Assembly (NCBI GenBank): GCA_964598395.1
Contig: CAZRBW010000005.1
Location: forward strand, 23,534 to 87,533
Origin: CAXBDP01 sp964598395
GTDB taxonomy: Bacteria; Bacteroidota; Bacteroidia; Cytophagales; Cyclobacteriaceae
Direction of reading: 5' to 3'
DNA: 64,000 bases
In this document: one piece after another, positions 16,073 through 24,727 of the stretch
Position numbering within the stretch: position 1 is the first letter of the stretch
How the letters are laid out: every line of letters starts with the position of its first letter
Notes under the pieces: model-generated
Databases searched by the model: none
What the model was told of the DNA's origin: nothing
What the model saw: the letters and a program-made list of their open reading frames with translations, nothing else
Made by a program: the position numbers and the translations under genes

Positions 16073-17287
16073 ATGAATTACATTAAATTAGCTATCATAA
16101 GAGAAGATAAAGTTCCTATCGACAAAAGATGTGCAATTATCCCTTCCCAAGCCAAGGAAATCCAAGAGAAACACCCGAATACCAATGTGGTGTTTCAGCC
16201 TAGTAAGGTGAGAGCTTTCACAGCTGAGGAGTATCAGATGGAAGGAATAAATTATCAGGAGGATATAAGAGATTGCGATATCATGATTGGCGTGAAGGAG
16301 GTGCCTATAGCTAATTTAATTGCCGATAAAACTTATTTTTTCTTTAGTCACACTATTAAAAAGCAGCCTTACAATCAGCCTCTACTAAGAGCTATAGTAG
16401 ATAAAAATATTCGATTGATTGACTACGAATGTTTGGTCAATTCGGATGGCCAACGAATAATTGCTTTTGGTAGATATGCAGGAATCGTTGGTGCTTACAA
16501 TGCTATTTGGACTTATGGGAAACGGACGATGCTTTTTGACTTAAAAAGAGCAAAAGATTGCTTTGATTTAGCAGCGCTGACGCAAGAATTCGCTAAGGTG
16601 CGTCTTCCTCCCGCCAAAATCATCCTTACTGGTGGAGGTAGAGTTGCTAAAGGTGCCATGGAAGTTTTAGATGGAATGAATGTGAAGAAAGTCTCACCTG
16701 CTGATTTTCTCAATAAATCATACTCATACCCAGTCTACGCTCAATTGGATAACCATGATTATCATTTTAGAAAGGATGGTAATACATTTGACCTTCAAGA
16801 TTTTTATGTTCACCCTGAAAATTATGAAGGTGATTTTCTGAAATATGCTCGAAAGGCAGATATCTTGATAGCTGCGGCTTATTGGCATCCAAAAGCACCT
16901 GTTTTATTTAGTAAAGCTCAAATGCGCGGAAAAGATTTTAATATTAAGGTGATTGCCGACATCACTTGCGACATAGAAGGATCCATCCCAAGCACCAAAA
17001 GGCCAAGCACTATAGATGAGCCTGTATATGATTATTGTCCAGAAAAGGAAACGCTAGAAAATGCCTTTTCGAGCGACAAGCATATAAATGTAATGGCCAT
17101 CGATAATTTGCCTTGTGAACTGCCTAGAGATTCGTCTCGAGATTTTGGCCGAATGTTTATTGATGGTGTTTTACCTGCATTGTTGGGAGATGATACCGAG
17201 AAAATAATCGAAAATGCGACCATTTGTAAAAATGGGCAACTGACTCAAAAATTTGCTTACCTTCAAGAATACTTAGAGGGCAATTAA
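16073..17287 (+). CDS. Saccharopine dehydrogenase (Lys1)-like/alanine dehydrogenase-fold oxidoreductase
   Basis: 404 residues. The N-terminal domain (IREDKVPIDKRCAIIP, then DIMIGVKEVP and YFFFSHTIKKQPYN) belongs to the AlaDH/PNT group, and IILTGGGRVAKGAMEVL at about 185-200 is the nucleotide-binding glycine loop. The C-terminal DNLPCELPRDSSRDFGRMFIDGVLPALL is the arrangement of the Lys1-type saccharopine dehydrogenases. It would interconvert saccharopine and lysine plus 2-oxoglutarate, or act on a related imino acid. No partner gene for lysine degradation is next to it. deoC follows after 33 bp on the same strand. Confidence 0.75.
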   Translation: MNYIKLAIIREDKVPIDKRCAIIPSQAKEIQEKHPNTNVVFQPSKVRAFTAEEYQMEGINYQEDIRDCDIMIGVKEVPIANLIADKTYFFFSHTIKKQPYNQPLLRAIVDKNIRLIDYECLVNSDGQRIIAFGRYAGIVGAYNAIWTYGKRTMLFDLKRAKDCFDLAALTQEFAKVRLPPAKIILTGGGRVAKGAMEVLDGMNVKKVSPADFLNKSYSYPVYAQLDNHDYHFRKDGNTFDLQDFYVHPENYEGDFLKYARKADILIAAAYWHPKAPVLFSKAQMRGKDFNIKVIADITCDIEGSIPSTKRPSTIDEPVYDYCPEKETLENAFSSDKHINVMAIDNLPCELPRDSSRDFGRMFIDGVLPALLGDDTEKIIENATICKNGQLTQKFAYLQEYLEGN

Positions 17288-17320
17288 GTCCTTTTCGGAG
17301 CCTTGTAACATAAACTTCTC

Positions 17321-17986
17321 ATGGAAAATATCTGTAGCTACATAGAACAAACTAATTTGAAACCCACATTTACTGATGCGGATGTTTATCAGTTGGTAGA
17401 GGATGCAGCTGAATATAAATTTCACGGTATATGCCTCCCACCATTTTGGGTGAAAAAGGCAAAGCGTGAAATCAGCGGGAGGGATATTAAATTGGTAACT
17501 GTGATTGGCTTTCCACTAGGCTACAATATGACTGAGACTAAACTTGAAGAAGCAAAAGTTGCCTTAAATGATGGTGCTGATGAGTTGGATATGGTCATGA
17601 ATATTTCGGCTTTTAAATCGGGAATGTCTTGGGTGAAAATTGAGATGGCAAAATTGGCAAACTTATCCCACCAAAAGGAAGCACTGTTAAAAGTAATAAT
17701 TGAAACCGCCTATTTGTCTGATGAAGAAATAGTAAAGGCTTGTTTGCTTTGTAGAGACGCTGGTGTCGATTTTGTGAAAACTTCTACAGGCTTTGCATCT
17801 GATGGGGCTAAGCTGGAACATATAAAAATTATGCGTGAGAACCTTCCAGATAGTGTGGGCATCAAAGCTTCTGGAGGAATAAAAGATTATAAATTTGCTG
17901 TAGAGCTTATTAAGTCTGGAGCAAATAGAATCGGCACTTCATCTGGCGTAGCTATTGTAAAAGCAGGATCTCCTAGCAACTTATGA
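17321..17986 (+). CDS. deoC: Deoxyribose-phosphate aldolase
   Basis: 221 residues, the bacterial DeoC length. It cleaves 2-deoxyribose-5-phosphate into glyceraldehyde-3-phosphate and acetaldehyde, feeding deoxynucleoside carbon into glycolysis. The Schiff-base lysine is K153 in DFVKTSTGF; DELDMVMN, the second lysine in GIKASGGIKDY and RIGTSSG complete the active site. The gene overlaps the acylphosphatase gene by 4 bp (ATGA), so the two are translationally coupled. Confidence 0.95.
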   Translation: MENICSYIEQTNLKPTFTDADVYQLVEDAAEYKFHGICLPPFWVKKAKREISGRDIKLVTVIGFPLGYNMTETKLEEAKVALNDGADELDMVMNISAFKSGMSWVKIEMAKLANLSHQKEALLKVIIETAYLSDEEIVKACLLCRDAGVDFVKTSTGFASDGAKLEHIKIMRENLPDSVGIKASGGIKDYKFAVELIKSGANRIGTSSGVAIVKAGSPSNL

Positions 17987-18252
17987 AATCAATAAATATA
18001 TCCGTATACGGCAAAGTGCAAGGTGTATTTTTCCGAATGACTGCTTTGACAAAAGCTATTGAGCTCAACGTAACAGGATCAGTTCAAAACAAAGTTGACG
18101 GCAGTGTTTACATTGAAGCCGAGGGAGACAGTGAAAATATTGCAACCTTTGTAAAGTGGTGTGAAATTGGGCCTGAAAGGGCAATTATTTCAAGAATAAA
18201 TGTACAAGAAAAGACCTTAAGAAATTTTTCGGCTTTTCTGCTGAAGCAATAA
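17983..18252 (+). CDS. Acylphosphatase
   Basis: 89 residues, the usual length. It hydrolyses carboxyl phosphates such as 1,3-bisphosphoglycerate. The catalytic arginine is R18 in VQGVFFRMTA and the catalytic asparagine corresponds to N36 in GSVQNKVDGSVYIEAEG. The start ATG overlaps the deoC stop. A strong terminator begins at once after the stop codon. Confidence 0.9.
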   Translation: MKSINISVYGKVQGVFFRMTALTKAIELNVTGSVQNKVDGSVYIEAEGDSENIATFVKWCEIGPERAIISRINVQEKTLRNFSAFLLKQ

Positions 18253-18286
18253 AAAACGCTACTTATTTTAATATAAGTAGCGTTTT
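18253..18286. terminator. Bidirectional terminator between acylphosphatase and the M14 peptidase
   Basis: A 14-bp perfect stem (18253-18266 with 18273-18286) and a 6-nt loop lie between the stops of two convergent genes. A/T runs at the two bases of the stem allow use in both directions. Confidence 0.75.
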
Positions 18287-18308
18287 CACTGTCTATTAGT
18301 CGTTTAAG

Positions 18309-20864
18309 TTATCTCTCTGTTGTACTACCACTGATAGTGTGGCCAAAGAAAATTCCATTCATTATCAGTTTATTGGTGCCAAACCAAAACGCTCTAAATG
18401 CATGATTGTCTGTAAAAGAAATTACTGTGCCTCGACCCACACTCGATACAATTACAGCCGGTGTATCACCTAAAGTTTTCAAATTCTCTTTTGAGATAAA
18501 TCCACTTATAAGCGGGTTTGCCGTGTATTTGATTGGGCTTGCATATGGATTACTTGGTTTTTCTAGGAACATTGTGGTATTACGGAAAACAGGCAAATTC
18601 TCATTCACATAGCCATAAGCAATTGGGTGAGTTAAGTCCATTTTTGTCTCGAAAATAGCACCGCCAATTACTTGTGCTCCAGAATAGTTGCTTTGCAATT
18701 CGTATGGACGACCTTCTGGATTTTCTACTTCACTTCTTTTGAATTTGTAAGTGCCTAGGCTATTTCTACTAAACCAGTTGATGGCTCCTTTTGCAGCAAC
18801 TACAACCCCGCCTTTGCCTAGCCATTCTTGCATCTTTTCCTTATTCATGCTACTGTAGCTACCATTTACCATTATTATCACATTGTATCTGCTTAAGTCA
18901 GCTGAATTGAATGAACCCACTGAAAGTTTTGTGATTGGCATGTCAAAACGCTGATCCAACATAAACCATACTTCACCAGCATCAGTACTTGTTGTTCCAT
19001 CATCTACCATTAAGGCTATTTTCGGCTCTACCATGGCAGAGAAACTTGGGCTGCCTAGATTTATTCCTTCGGTGAGTCCCACATTTATTGCATGAACATC
19101 AACACCATCATTTTCAATAATTTCCTGAATAATAGCATCAATTTCTGCTTTTGAAACATCTTGGGTTCCAAGAGGTACAACCACCGTTCCATAGTCGTAT
19201 TTCTTGCCTCGCTCATCCGTGAATGGCGCGTGCGCTACTCTCATTCTAATTCCTTTTGATAATAAACGGTAAGCAGCGCGCGGAGCATAATAGCCATGCC
19301 ATTCAAATGCATAAGCATAGGTAGATGATCCTCCTATCAATTCTCCTTTCGGGAAATCGGTAAAGTCGAAGGCAGTACCTAACATATTATTGTTGAAGGC
19401 ACCTGCATTCAATTCTTCATAGTTCAAGTTAAATGCAAGCAAGTAGCTCCACGCAGAGATATCATAGAATAAACTATCAGGAAACTGAGTCCTTTTTTCA
19501 AACATTCCTTTTAGTACTCTATATTCTTTTTGATTCATCGGTATGATATAGCTATCGTCGGACTTAAAGGTTTTGCCATTGCGAGTGATTTCATTAGCAG
19601 GTTTGTGAACTGTTATTTTGTGTCTTTTGAGCATTTCAGCTAAATGATAGGCTCTAGCTGGATCTTTTGGCGCTCCAAACACTATCGCTTTTACAGGGTC
19701 TGCAGCAGCTAACCTGCTCGACTCATTGTAAAAGTCTCTCATGTAAGTGTTCAATTCCTCCCGCATTTCAAAGCCAGCTTGCCATGTAGAAAGGGTAGTT
19801 GTAAATTGGTTGCGGATAGTAAATGGAAATGTAAGAACACCATTTTCACTTTCTTGAGCATGACCTCTAGATGAAGCTTGCTCAAAAAGGATCCCTATCC
19901 CGCCATTGATATCTGGAAATGTGGATCCTTTGCCATAATAGAAATCATCAAAACTTTCTTGTGTGAAATATAAAGACTGGATCTTATCCAAGAATTTGCC
20001 ATGATAAGTGGCAATTTTAGCTGTGAGATCTTGGTTTTTCTGTGGAGTGATCGGGTGCGTTCGAGAAGGTACTCCTGGCTGAAAGAAGAAAGTACTATTG
20101 GTGCCCATTTCGTGGTGATCTGTGAGAATATTTGGCTTCCAGTCATGGTATGCTTTTATCCTAGATTGAGATTCCAAAAGTTGAAGAGGCATCCAATCTC
20201 TGTTCAGATCAAACCAATAATGATTGCTACGTCCACCAGGGTAGGGCTCTCTGTATTCACGATCCTGTGGATCAGAAGATATGTTTTTCGATTTATGTGA
20301 ATTTACCCAAGTGGAAAATCTATGCAAACCATCTGGATTGAAAGAAGGATCAAATAAAATAACTGTATTGCGCAGCTTGTCGTCAACTTCTGCCCCTTGA
20401 GCAGCAGCCAAATAATATATGGTTACGAGCGCTGCATTCGTTCCGCTAGGTTCATTCCCATGTACACTGAATCCCATATGAATTACAGCAGGCATATTGG
20501 CGATATTCAAATTGCCAGATTCAGACGGCACTGTTAGCTTCAAATGTTCTTCTCTTATTTGCTCGATTTTACCATGATTTTCGGGGTGAGTAACGGTAAG
20601 CAATAATTGCGGACGGCCTTCGTATGTTTTACCCTGCACTGAAAGGGTAATTCTATCAGAAACGTTTGCAATTGCTCGCATATAAGCTAAGACCTGATCG
20701 TGACTTACATGCCATTCCCCCGGATGGTAGCCTAGCACATCGTGCGGAGTCGGGATGGCGGCATTATAAGTTACATCTTTTGGCAAATAATAAGATAAAT
20801 CTACTTGAGCAATGCTGCCAAATGAAAGACAGATTGCAAAAGCAAAGAGTAAAATATGTTTCAT
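18309..20864 (-). CDS. M14-family zinc carboxypeptidase, secreted
   Basis: 851 residues with an N-terminal signal peptide (about 1-19, ending SIAQ). The M14 domain occupies roughly 60-400: the zinc ligands are in GFSVHGNEPSGTNA (HxxE), and further conserved parts are FNPDGLHRFSTWVNSHK, FDLNRDW and TDHHEMGTN. The large C-terminal half resembles a class I amidotransferase-like/accessory region with no obvious catalytic residues. It probably degrades peptides or cell-wall peptides outside the cytoplasm. It is monocistronic and shares the terminator with the acylphosphatase gene. Confidence 0.88.
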   Translation of the reverse strand: MKHILLFAFAICLSFGSIAQVDLSYYLPKDVTYNAAIPTPHDVLGYHPGEWHVSHDQVLAYMRAIANVSDRITLSVQGKTYEGRPQLLLTVTHPENHGKIEQIREEHLKLTVPSESGNLNIANMPAVIHMGFSVHGNEPSGTNAALVTIYYLAAAQGAEVDDKLRNTVILFDPSFNPDGLHRFSTWVNSHKSKNISSDPQDREYREPYPGGRSNHYWFDLNRDWMPLQLLESQSRIKAYHDWKPNILTDHHEMGTNSTFFFQPGVPSRTHPITPQKNQDLTAKIATYHGKFLDKIQSLYFTQESFDDFYYGKGSTFPDINGGIGILFEQASSRGHAQESENGVLTFPFTIRNQFTTTLSTWQAGFEMREELNTYMRDFYNESSRLAAADPVKAIVFGAPKDPARAYHLAEMLKRHKITVHKPANEITRNGKTFKSDDSYIIPMNQKEYRVLKGMFEKRTQFPDSLFYDISAWSYLLAFNLNYEELNAGAFNNNMLGTAFDFTDFPKGELIGGSSTYAYAFEWHGYYAPRAAYRLLSKGIRMRVAHAPFTDERGKKYDYGTVVVPLGTQDVSKAEIDAIIQEIIENDGVDVHAINVGLTEGINLGSPSFSAMVEPKIALMVDDGTTSTDAGEVWFMLDQRFDMPITKLSVGSFNSADLSRYNVIIMVNGSYSSMNKEKMQEWLGKGGVVVAAKGAINWFSRNSLGTYKFKRSEVENPEGRPYELQSNYSGAQVIGGAIFETKMDLTHPIAYGYVNENLPVFRNTTMFLEKPSNPYASPIKYTANPLISGFISKENLKTLGDTPAVIVSSVGRGTVISFTDNHAFRAFWFGTNKLIMNGIFFGHTISGSTTER

Positions 20865-21477
20865 AATTTTTGGATGTATAGATGTCTAAGATTCAGAAGG
20901 ACAATATGTGCTTTGAATACCTATTTTCAAAATACTTCTCTTTGGCTGGTCAATACCTGATTTAGAATTTTACTTCCTACAATTAATGAGCCTTCCGAAT
21001 CTAATTCGGCGGAGAGGAAGAAAGCGGGAGGATTGTTTTTTTAATTAGATTGCAAAATTTTTAATTGCAACCACAAGCATTGAAGTTGAACCTAATAATC
21101 ATTCGTTCATTTATACTACTAAAGGCCTTGAAATTGGTGGAATTAAGACTCCAGCTCTCACAAAAAGTCAAAAAAATCATTTTGTCTATTGTATTGTGTT
21201 TCAGAAAACTTAATCTGTTTTATTTGGTTACTTTCCCATAAAACCAAACAGAGTATTGCTTTAAAAATTGTTTTGTCAGAATTAGGCAAAATAGGTTAAA
21301 AAATTGTTAATTTTGACCCATAAATGGGTAAACAAATGTTAATGTTCTCTTCACACAACGACCCTTTAAATGACTTAATTTTGCATTACAAATCTTTGAG
21401 TACTTACAAATTCGTTATACTATTTGTTTTTGAATAAACCGACTTGATTAAAAATGTCAAACCAATCCCAATTTATT
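20865..21477. other. Intergenic region upstream of the TonB-dependent receptor
   Basis: About 600 bp without a convincing reading frame between divergent genes. It contains one GCGGGAGG octamer (21024) and a TAATTTTG box. The sequence is strongly AT-rich after 21040. No riboswitch or small RNA structure was recognised. Confidence 0.5.
21376..21383 (+). promoter_or_regulatory. Candidate -7 box of the TonB-dependent receptor gene
   Basis: TAATTTTG fits TAnnTTTG, about 95 bp before the chosen start. A clear -33 TTTG is not seen, so the 5' leader length is uncertain. Confidence 0.35.
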
Positions 21478-24400
21478 ATGAAGCTAAAATTTTTACTATC
21501 AGTATTGATGGTAGTTGGTGTTGTTTTCATGAGTAGCGATTTGCTAGCTCAGGGTATTACAACATCTTCTATGACAGGTTATGTGACTGACCAGAATGGC
21601 GAAGGCCTACCTGGGGCAAATGTATTAGCAGTTCATGTTCCATCAGGAACAAGATATGTTAGTTCAACCATGGTGGATGGTAAATATACTATTCCTGGCA
21701 TGAGAGTGGGTGGCCCTTACACGGTAACTGTTTCTTACATAGGCTATGAACCTCAAGTGAAAGAAAATATCAATCTTTCTCTAGGTGTGGCCGCGAACGT
21801 TTCATTTAAAATGCTAGATGAGGGAACGCTATTGCAAGAAGTCGTTGTCTCTGGAAAACAAGATGCAACATTTAGTTCTGATAGAACTGGTGCAGCGACT
21901 AACGTTGATGAAGAGAGAATCAATTCATTGCCAACATTGAGCAGAAGTATATCTGATTATGCAAGACTGACTCCTCAAGCAAATACACGTGGAGGAGGAA
22001 TTTCATTTGCAGGTGCTAATAACAGATACAACCAATTCGCAATTGATGGTACTGTAAATAACGACGTATTTGGTCTTGCAGCCTCAGGTACAAATGGTGG
22101 ACAGACTGGAACTCAGCCAATTTCACTTGATGCAATCCAAGAAATTAGCGTTGAACTAGCTCCATTCGATGTACGTATGGGTGGTTTCACTGGTGGTGGT
22201 ATCAATGCTATTACGCGTTCTGGTACTAACAGCATTAATGGTTCAGCCTATTATTTTGTGAATAATCAGAATCTTACAGGCAAAGGCGTTATACCTGGCT
22301 CTAACACTGAAGGTGAAAAAGTAACTGATTACTCAGAAAGACAATATGGCTTTAGACTAGGTGGTCCAATCATTAAGGACAAACTTTTCTTCTTCGTAAA
22401 CGGTGAATTAACAGAACGTACTCAACCTAAGTTGTTTGGTATTGGTGAAGGTTCTAACATTACACAAAACGAAATTGACCAAGTATTAAGTGTAATCGAC
22501 AGAATTGCTCCAAATGCTAACGTTGGTGATGCTTCACCTTTCAATGAAGTAGATGAAACACAAAAAGTGTTCGCTAGAATTGACTGGAGTATCAACGATA
22601 GACACAAATTCTCAATCCGTCATAACTATGTGAATTCTGAATCATTGGGTATTTTCAGAAATGCTAATACATTTGTTCTTTCAGGTGGCGCATTATTCTT
22701 CCCAAGTAAGACAAATACAACTGTTGCTGAATTGTCTTCAAGATTTTCAAACACACTTTCAAATGAATTGAGAGTTGGTTTCACTTCAGTTCGTGATAAC
22801 AGAACTTACGAAGGTGACCCTTTCCCATATGTGAGAGTAGATTTAGACGGTGGTAGAAGTATCCAATTAGGTTCTGAGCAGTTCTCAACTGTAAACAGAC
22901 TATTCCAAGATGTACTTACTATCACTGATAACTTAACTTTTTATAAAGGTAAGAACATTATCACAGTTGGTACACACAACGAATTTTATCAAATTGAGAA
23001 TGCATTTATCAGACAGGCATTTGGTTCATACCGATATGCATCTTTAAATGATTGGTTAACTGTAGGTACAGGAAACGAAGCATTCCCAATTAGCTATGAT
23101 CTTTCATTCTCAAATGTGCCTAATGAGCCAAACTGGGCTGCTACTTTTGGTGCTGCTCAATTAGGTTTCTATGCTCAAAATGAATACCAAGCTAATGATA
23201 AATTGAAATTGACATTCGGTATTAGAGCTGATATTCCTTTATTGAATGACGAACCAACTGCAAACCCAGACTTTAACAATTCAGATATTGCAAGAGAAAA
23301 TGGTTTAGCAACAAATCAAGTAGCAAGTGGTAATTTGCTTTGGTCTCCTAGAGTAGGTTTCAACTATGATGTAAATGGTGATAGAAGTTTACAAGTAAGA
23401 GGTGGTGCTGGTATCTTTACTGGTAGAATGCCATTCGTTTGGTTGTCTAACCAATACTCTAACACGGGTATCCAAATTGGTAGATTGCAAGCACAAAGTA
23501 GATTCAACGAATTTCCTGATGGCTTCGAATTCAATCCAAATCCAAATACACAGCCAGATGCTGAAGACTTAGGTCTTTCTACTTTCACATCTGAAATTAA
23601 TGTTTTGGATCCTGACTTTAAGTATCCACAAATTTTCAGAGCCAACTTAGGTTTAGATTACAACTTTGGTGATGGTTTCGTATTTACTTTTGATGGTATT
23701 TACTCTAAAAACATCAACAACATTCTTTACCAAAACTTCAATGTAAGAGGCTTAGAAGATGGTACAGCCACAACTACTCCTGGCGTTGACAACAGACCAA
23801 GATTTGGTGGTAGCTTTATCAACTCTGGCTACACAGATATAATCTACTTGACTAACACAAACAAAGGTCATACAGCTAATTTCACTGGTCAAATAAGCAA
23901 AACTTTTGTAGGTGGTCTTTATGCAAACGTAGGTTATACTTACGGTATATCTAAAGATATTAACCCAGGCACTTCAAGCCAAGCGGTCTCTAACTGGAGA
24001 GGTGTACCAACATCCACTAACCCTAATGATCCTGAGCTTTCTTTCTCAAACTTCATGGTGCCTCATAGAATTGTTGCTGCCTTGACTTACAGAAAAGAAT
24101 ACCTTGGTAACTTAGCTACTTCTATAGGTGTATTCTACAACGGTCAGTCTGGTTCTCCAATCTCATTCACATACAATGGTGATGTGAACAGAGATAGAGT
24201 ATTTGGCAATGATTTGATTTACGTTCCTGCTAATCGCGGTGAAATCGAACTTGTTGATATCGTGAGCCGTGGCCAATTAGTGAAAACAGCTGATCAACAG
24301 TGGACTGAATTAGACGAATACATTAGCAATAACTCTTACCTAGACTCTAGAAGAGGTGATTATGCTGAACGTAACGGTGCTTTCGCTCCATTCGAGCACA

Positions 24401-24669
24401 GATTCGATGTGAGAATTGCACAAGAAGTATTCACTGAGAATGCTGGAAAACTTGAATTCACTTTTGATGTGTTCAATGCAGGGAACTTATTGAACAAAGA
24501 GTGGGGTAGAAGCTACAGTACTACAGGTACTCAAATTTTAAGAGTGGCTGGCACTAGAACAGATGGTACTCCTACTTTCACTTCAAACCTGAGTGGCTCT
24601 GAACCATGGGTAGAAAATGATTTCTTCTCTAGATGGAGAGCTCAGTTTGGTGTTCGTTATACTTTCTAA
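21478..24669 (+). CDS. TonB-dependent receptor with carboxypeptidase regulatory-like N-terminal domain
   Basis: 1063 residues from the ATG at 21478, which begins directly with a signal peptide; an upstream in-frame ATG at 21454 adds eight polar residues. After the signal a beta-sandwich of the carboxypeptidase regulatory type (about 30-110: GYVTDQNGEGLPGANVLAV) leads into the plug (ISLDAIQEISVELAPFDVRMGGFTGGGINAITRSGTN). The rest is a 22-strand-type barrel ending in an aromatic residue (RYTF). It imports a large ligand across the outer membrane using TonB energy. No SusD-like gene follows, so it is not a standard glycan locus; the ligand is unknown. Confidence 0.92.
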   Translation: MKLKFLLSVLMVVGVVFMSSDLLAQGITTSSMTGYVTDQNGEGLPGANVLAVHVPSGTRYVSSTMVDGKYTIPGMRVGGPYTVTVSYIGYEPQVKENINLSLGVAANVSFKMLDEGTLLQEVVVSGKQDATFSSDRTGAATNVDEERINSLPTLSRSISDYARLTPQANTRGGGISFAGANNRYNQFAIDGTVNNDVFGLAASGTNGGQTGTQPISLDAIQEISVELAPFDVRMGGFTGGGINAITRSGTNSINGSAYYFVNNQNLTGKGVIPGSNTEGEKVTDYSERQYGFRLGGPIIKDKLFFFVNGELTERTQPKLFGIGEGSNITQNEIDQVLSVIDRIAPNANVGDASPFNEVDETQKVFARIDWSINDRHKFSIRHNYVNSESLGIFRNANTFVLSGGALFFPSKTNTTVAELSSRFSNTLSNELRVGFTSVRDNRTYEGDPFPYVRVDLDGGRSIQLGSEQFSTVNRLFQDVLTITDNLTFYKGKNIITVGTHNEFYQIENAFIRQAFGSYRYASLNDWLTVGTGNEAFPISYDLSFSNVPNEPNWAATFGAAQLGFYAQNEYQANDKLKLTFGIRADIPLLNDEPTANPDFNNSDIARENGLATNQVASGNLLWSPRVGFNYDVNGDRSLQVRGGAGIFTGRMPFVWLSNQYSNTGIQIGRLQAQSRFNEFPDGFEFNPNPNTQPDAEDLGLSTFTSEINVLDPDFKYPQIFRANLGLDYNFGDGFVFTFDGIYSKNINNILYQNFNVRGLEDGTATTTPGVDNRPRFGGSFINSGYTDIIYLTNTNKGHTANFTGQISKTFVGGLYANVGYTYGISKDINPGTSSQAVSNWRGVPTSTNPNDPELSFSNFMVPHRIVAALTYRKEYLGNLATSIGVFYNGQSGSPISFTYNGDVNRDRVFGNDLIYVPANRGEIELVDIVSRGQLVKTADQQWTELDEYISNNSYLDSRRGDYAERNGAFAPFEHRFDVRIAQEVFTENAGKLEFTFDVFNAGNLLNKEWGRSYSTTGTQILRVAGTRTDGTPTFTSNLSGSEPWVENDFFSRWRAQFGVRYTF

Positions 24670-24698
24670 CCAAGAATAATAGATATTTTACAAATAAG

Positions 24699-24727
24699 AC
24701 CAGCTCACAATGTGGGCTGGTTTTTTT
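24699..24727 (+). terminator. Rho-independent terminator after the TonB-dependent receptor
   Basis: The arms ACCAGCTCAC and GTGGGCTGGT, with one G-T pair and a 3-nt loop, are followed by a run of seven T. It ends where the convergent kinase gene ends. Confidence 0.8.
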
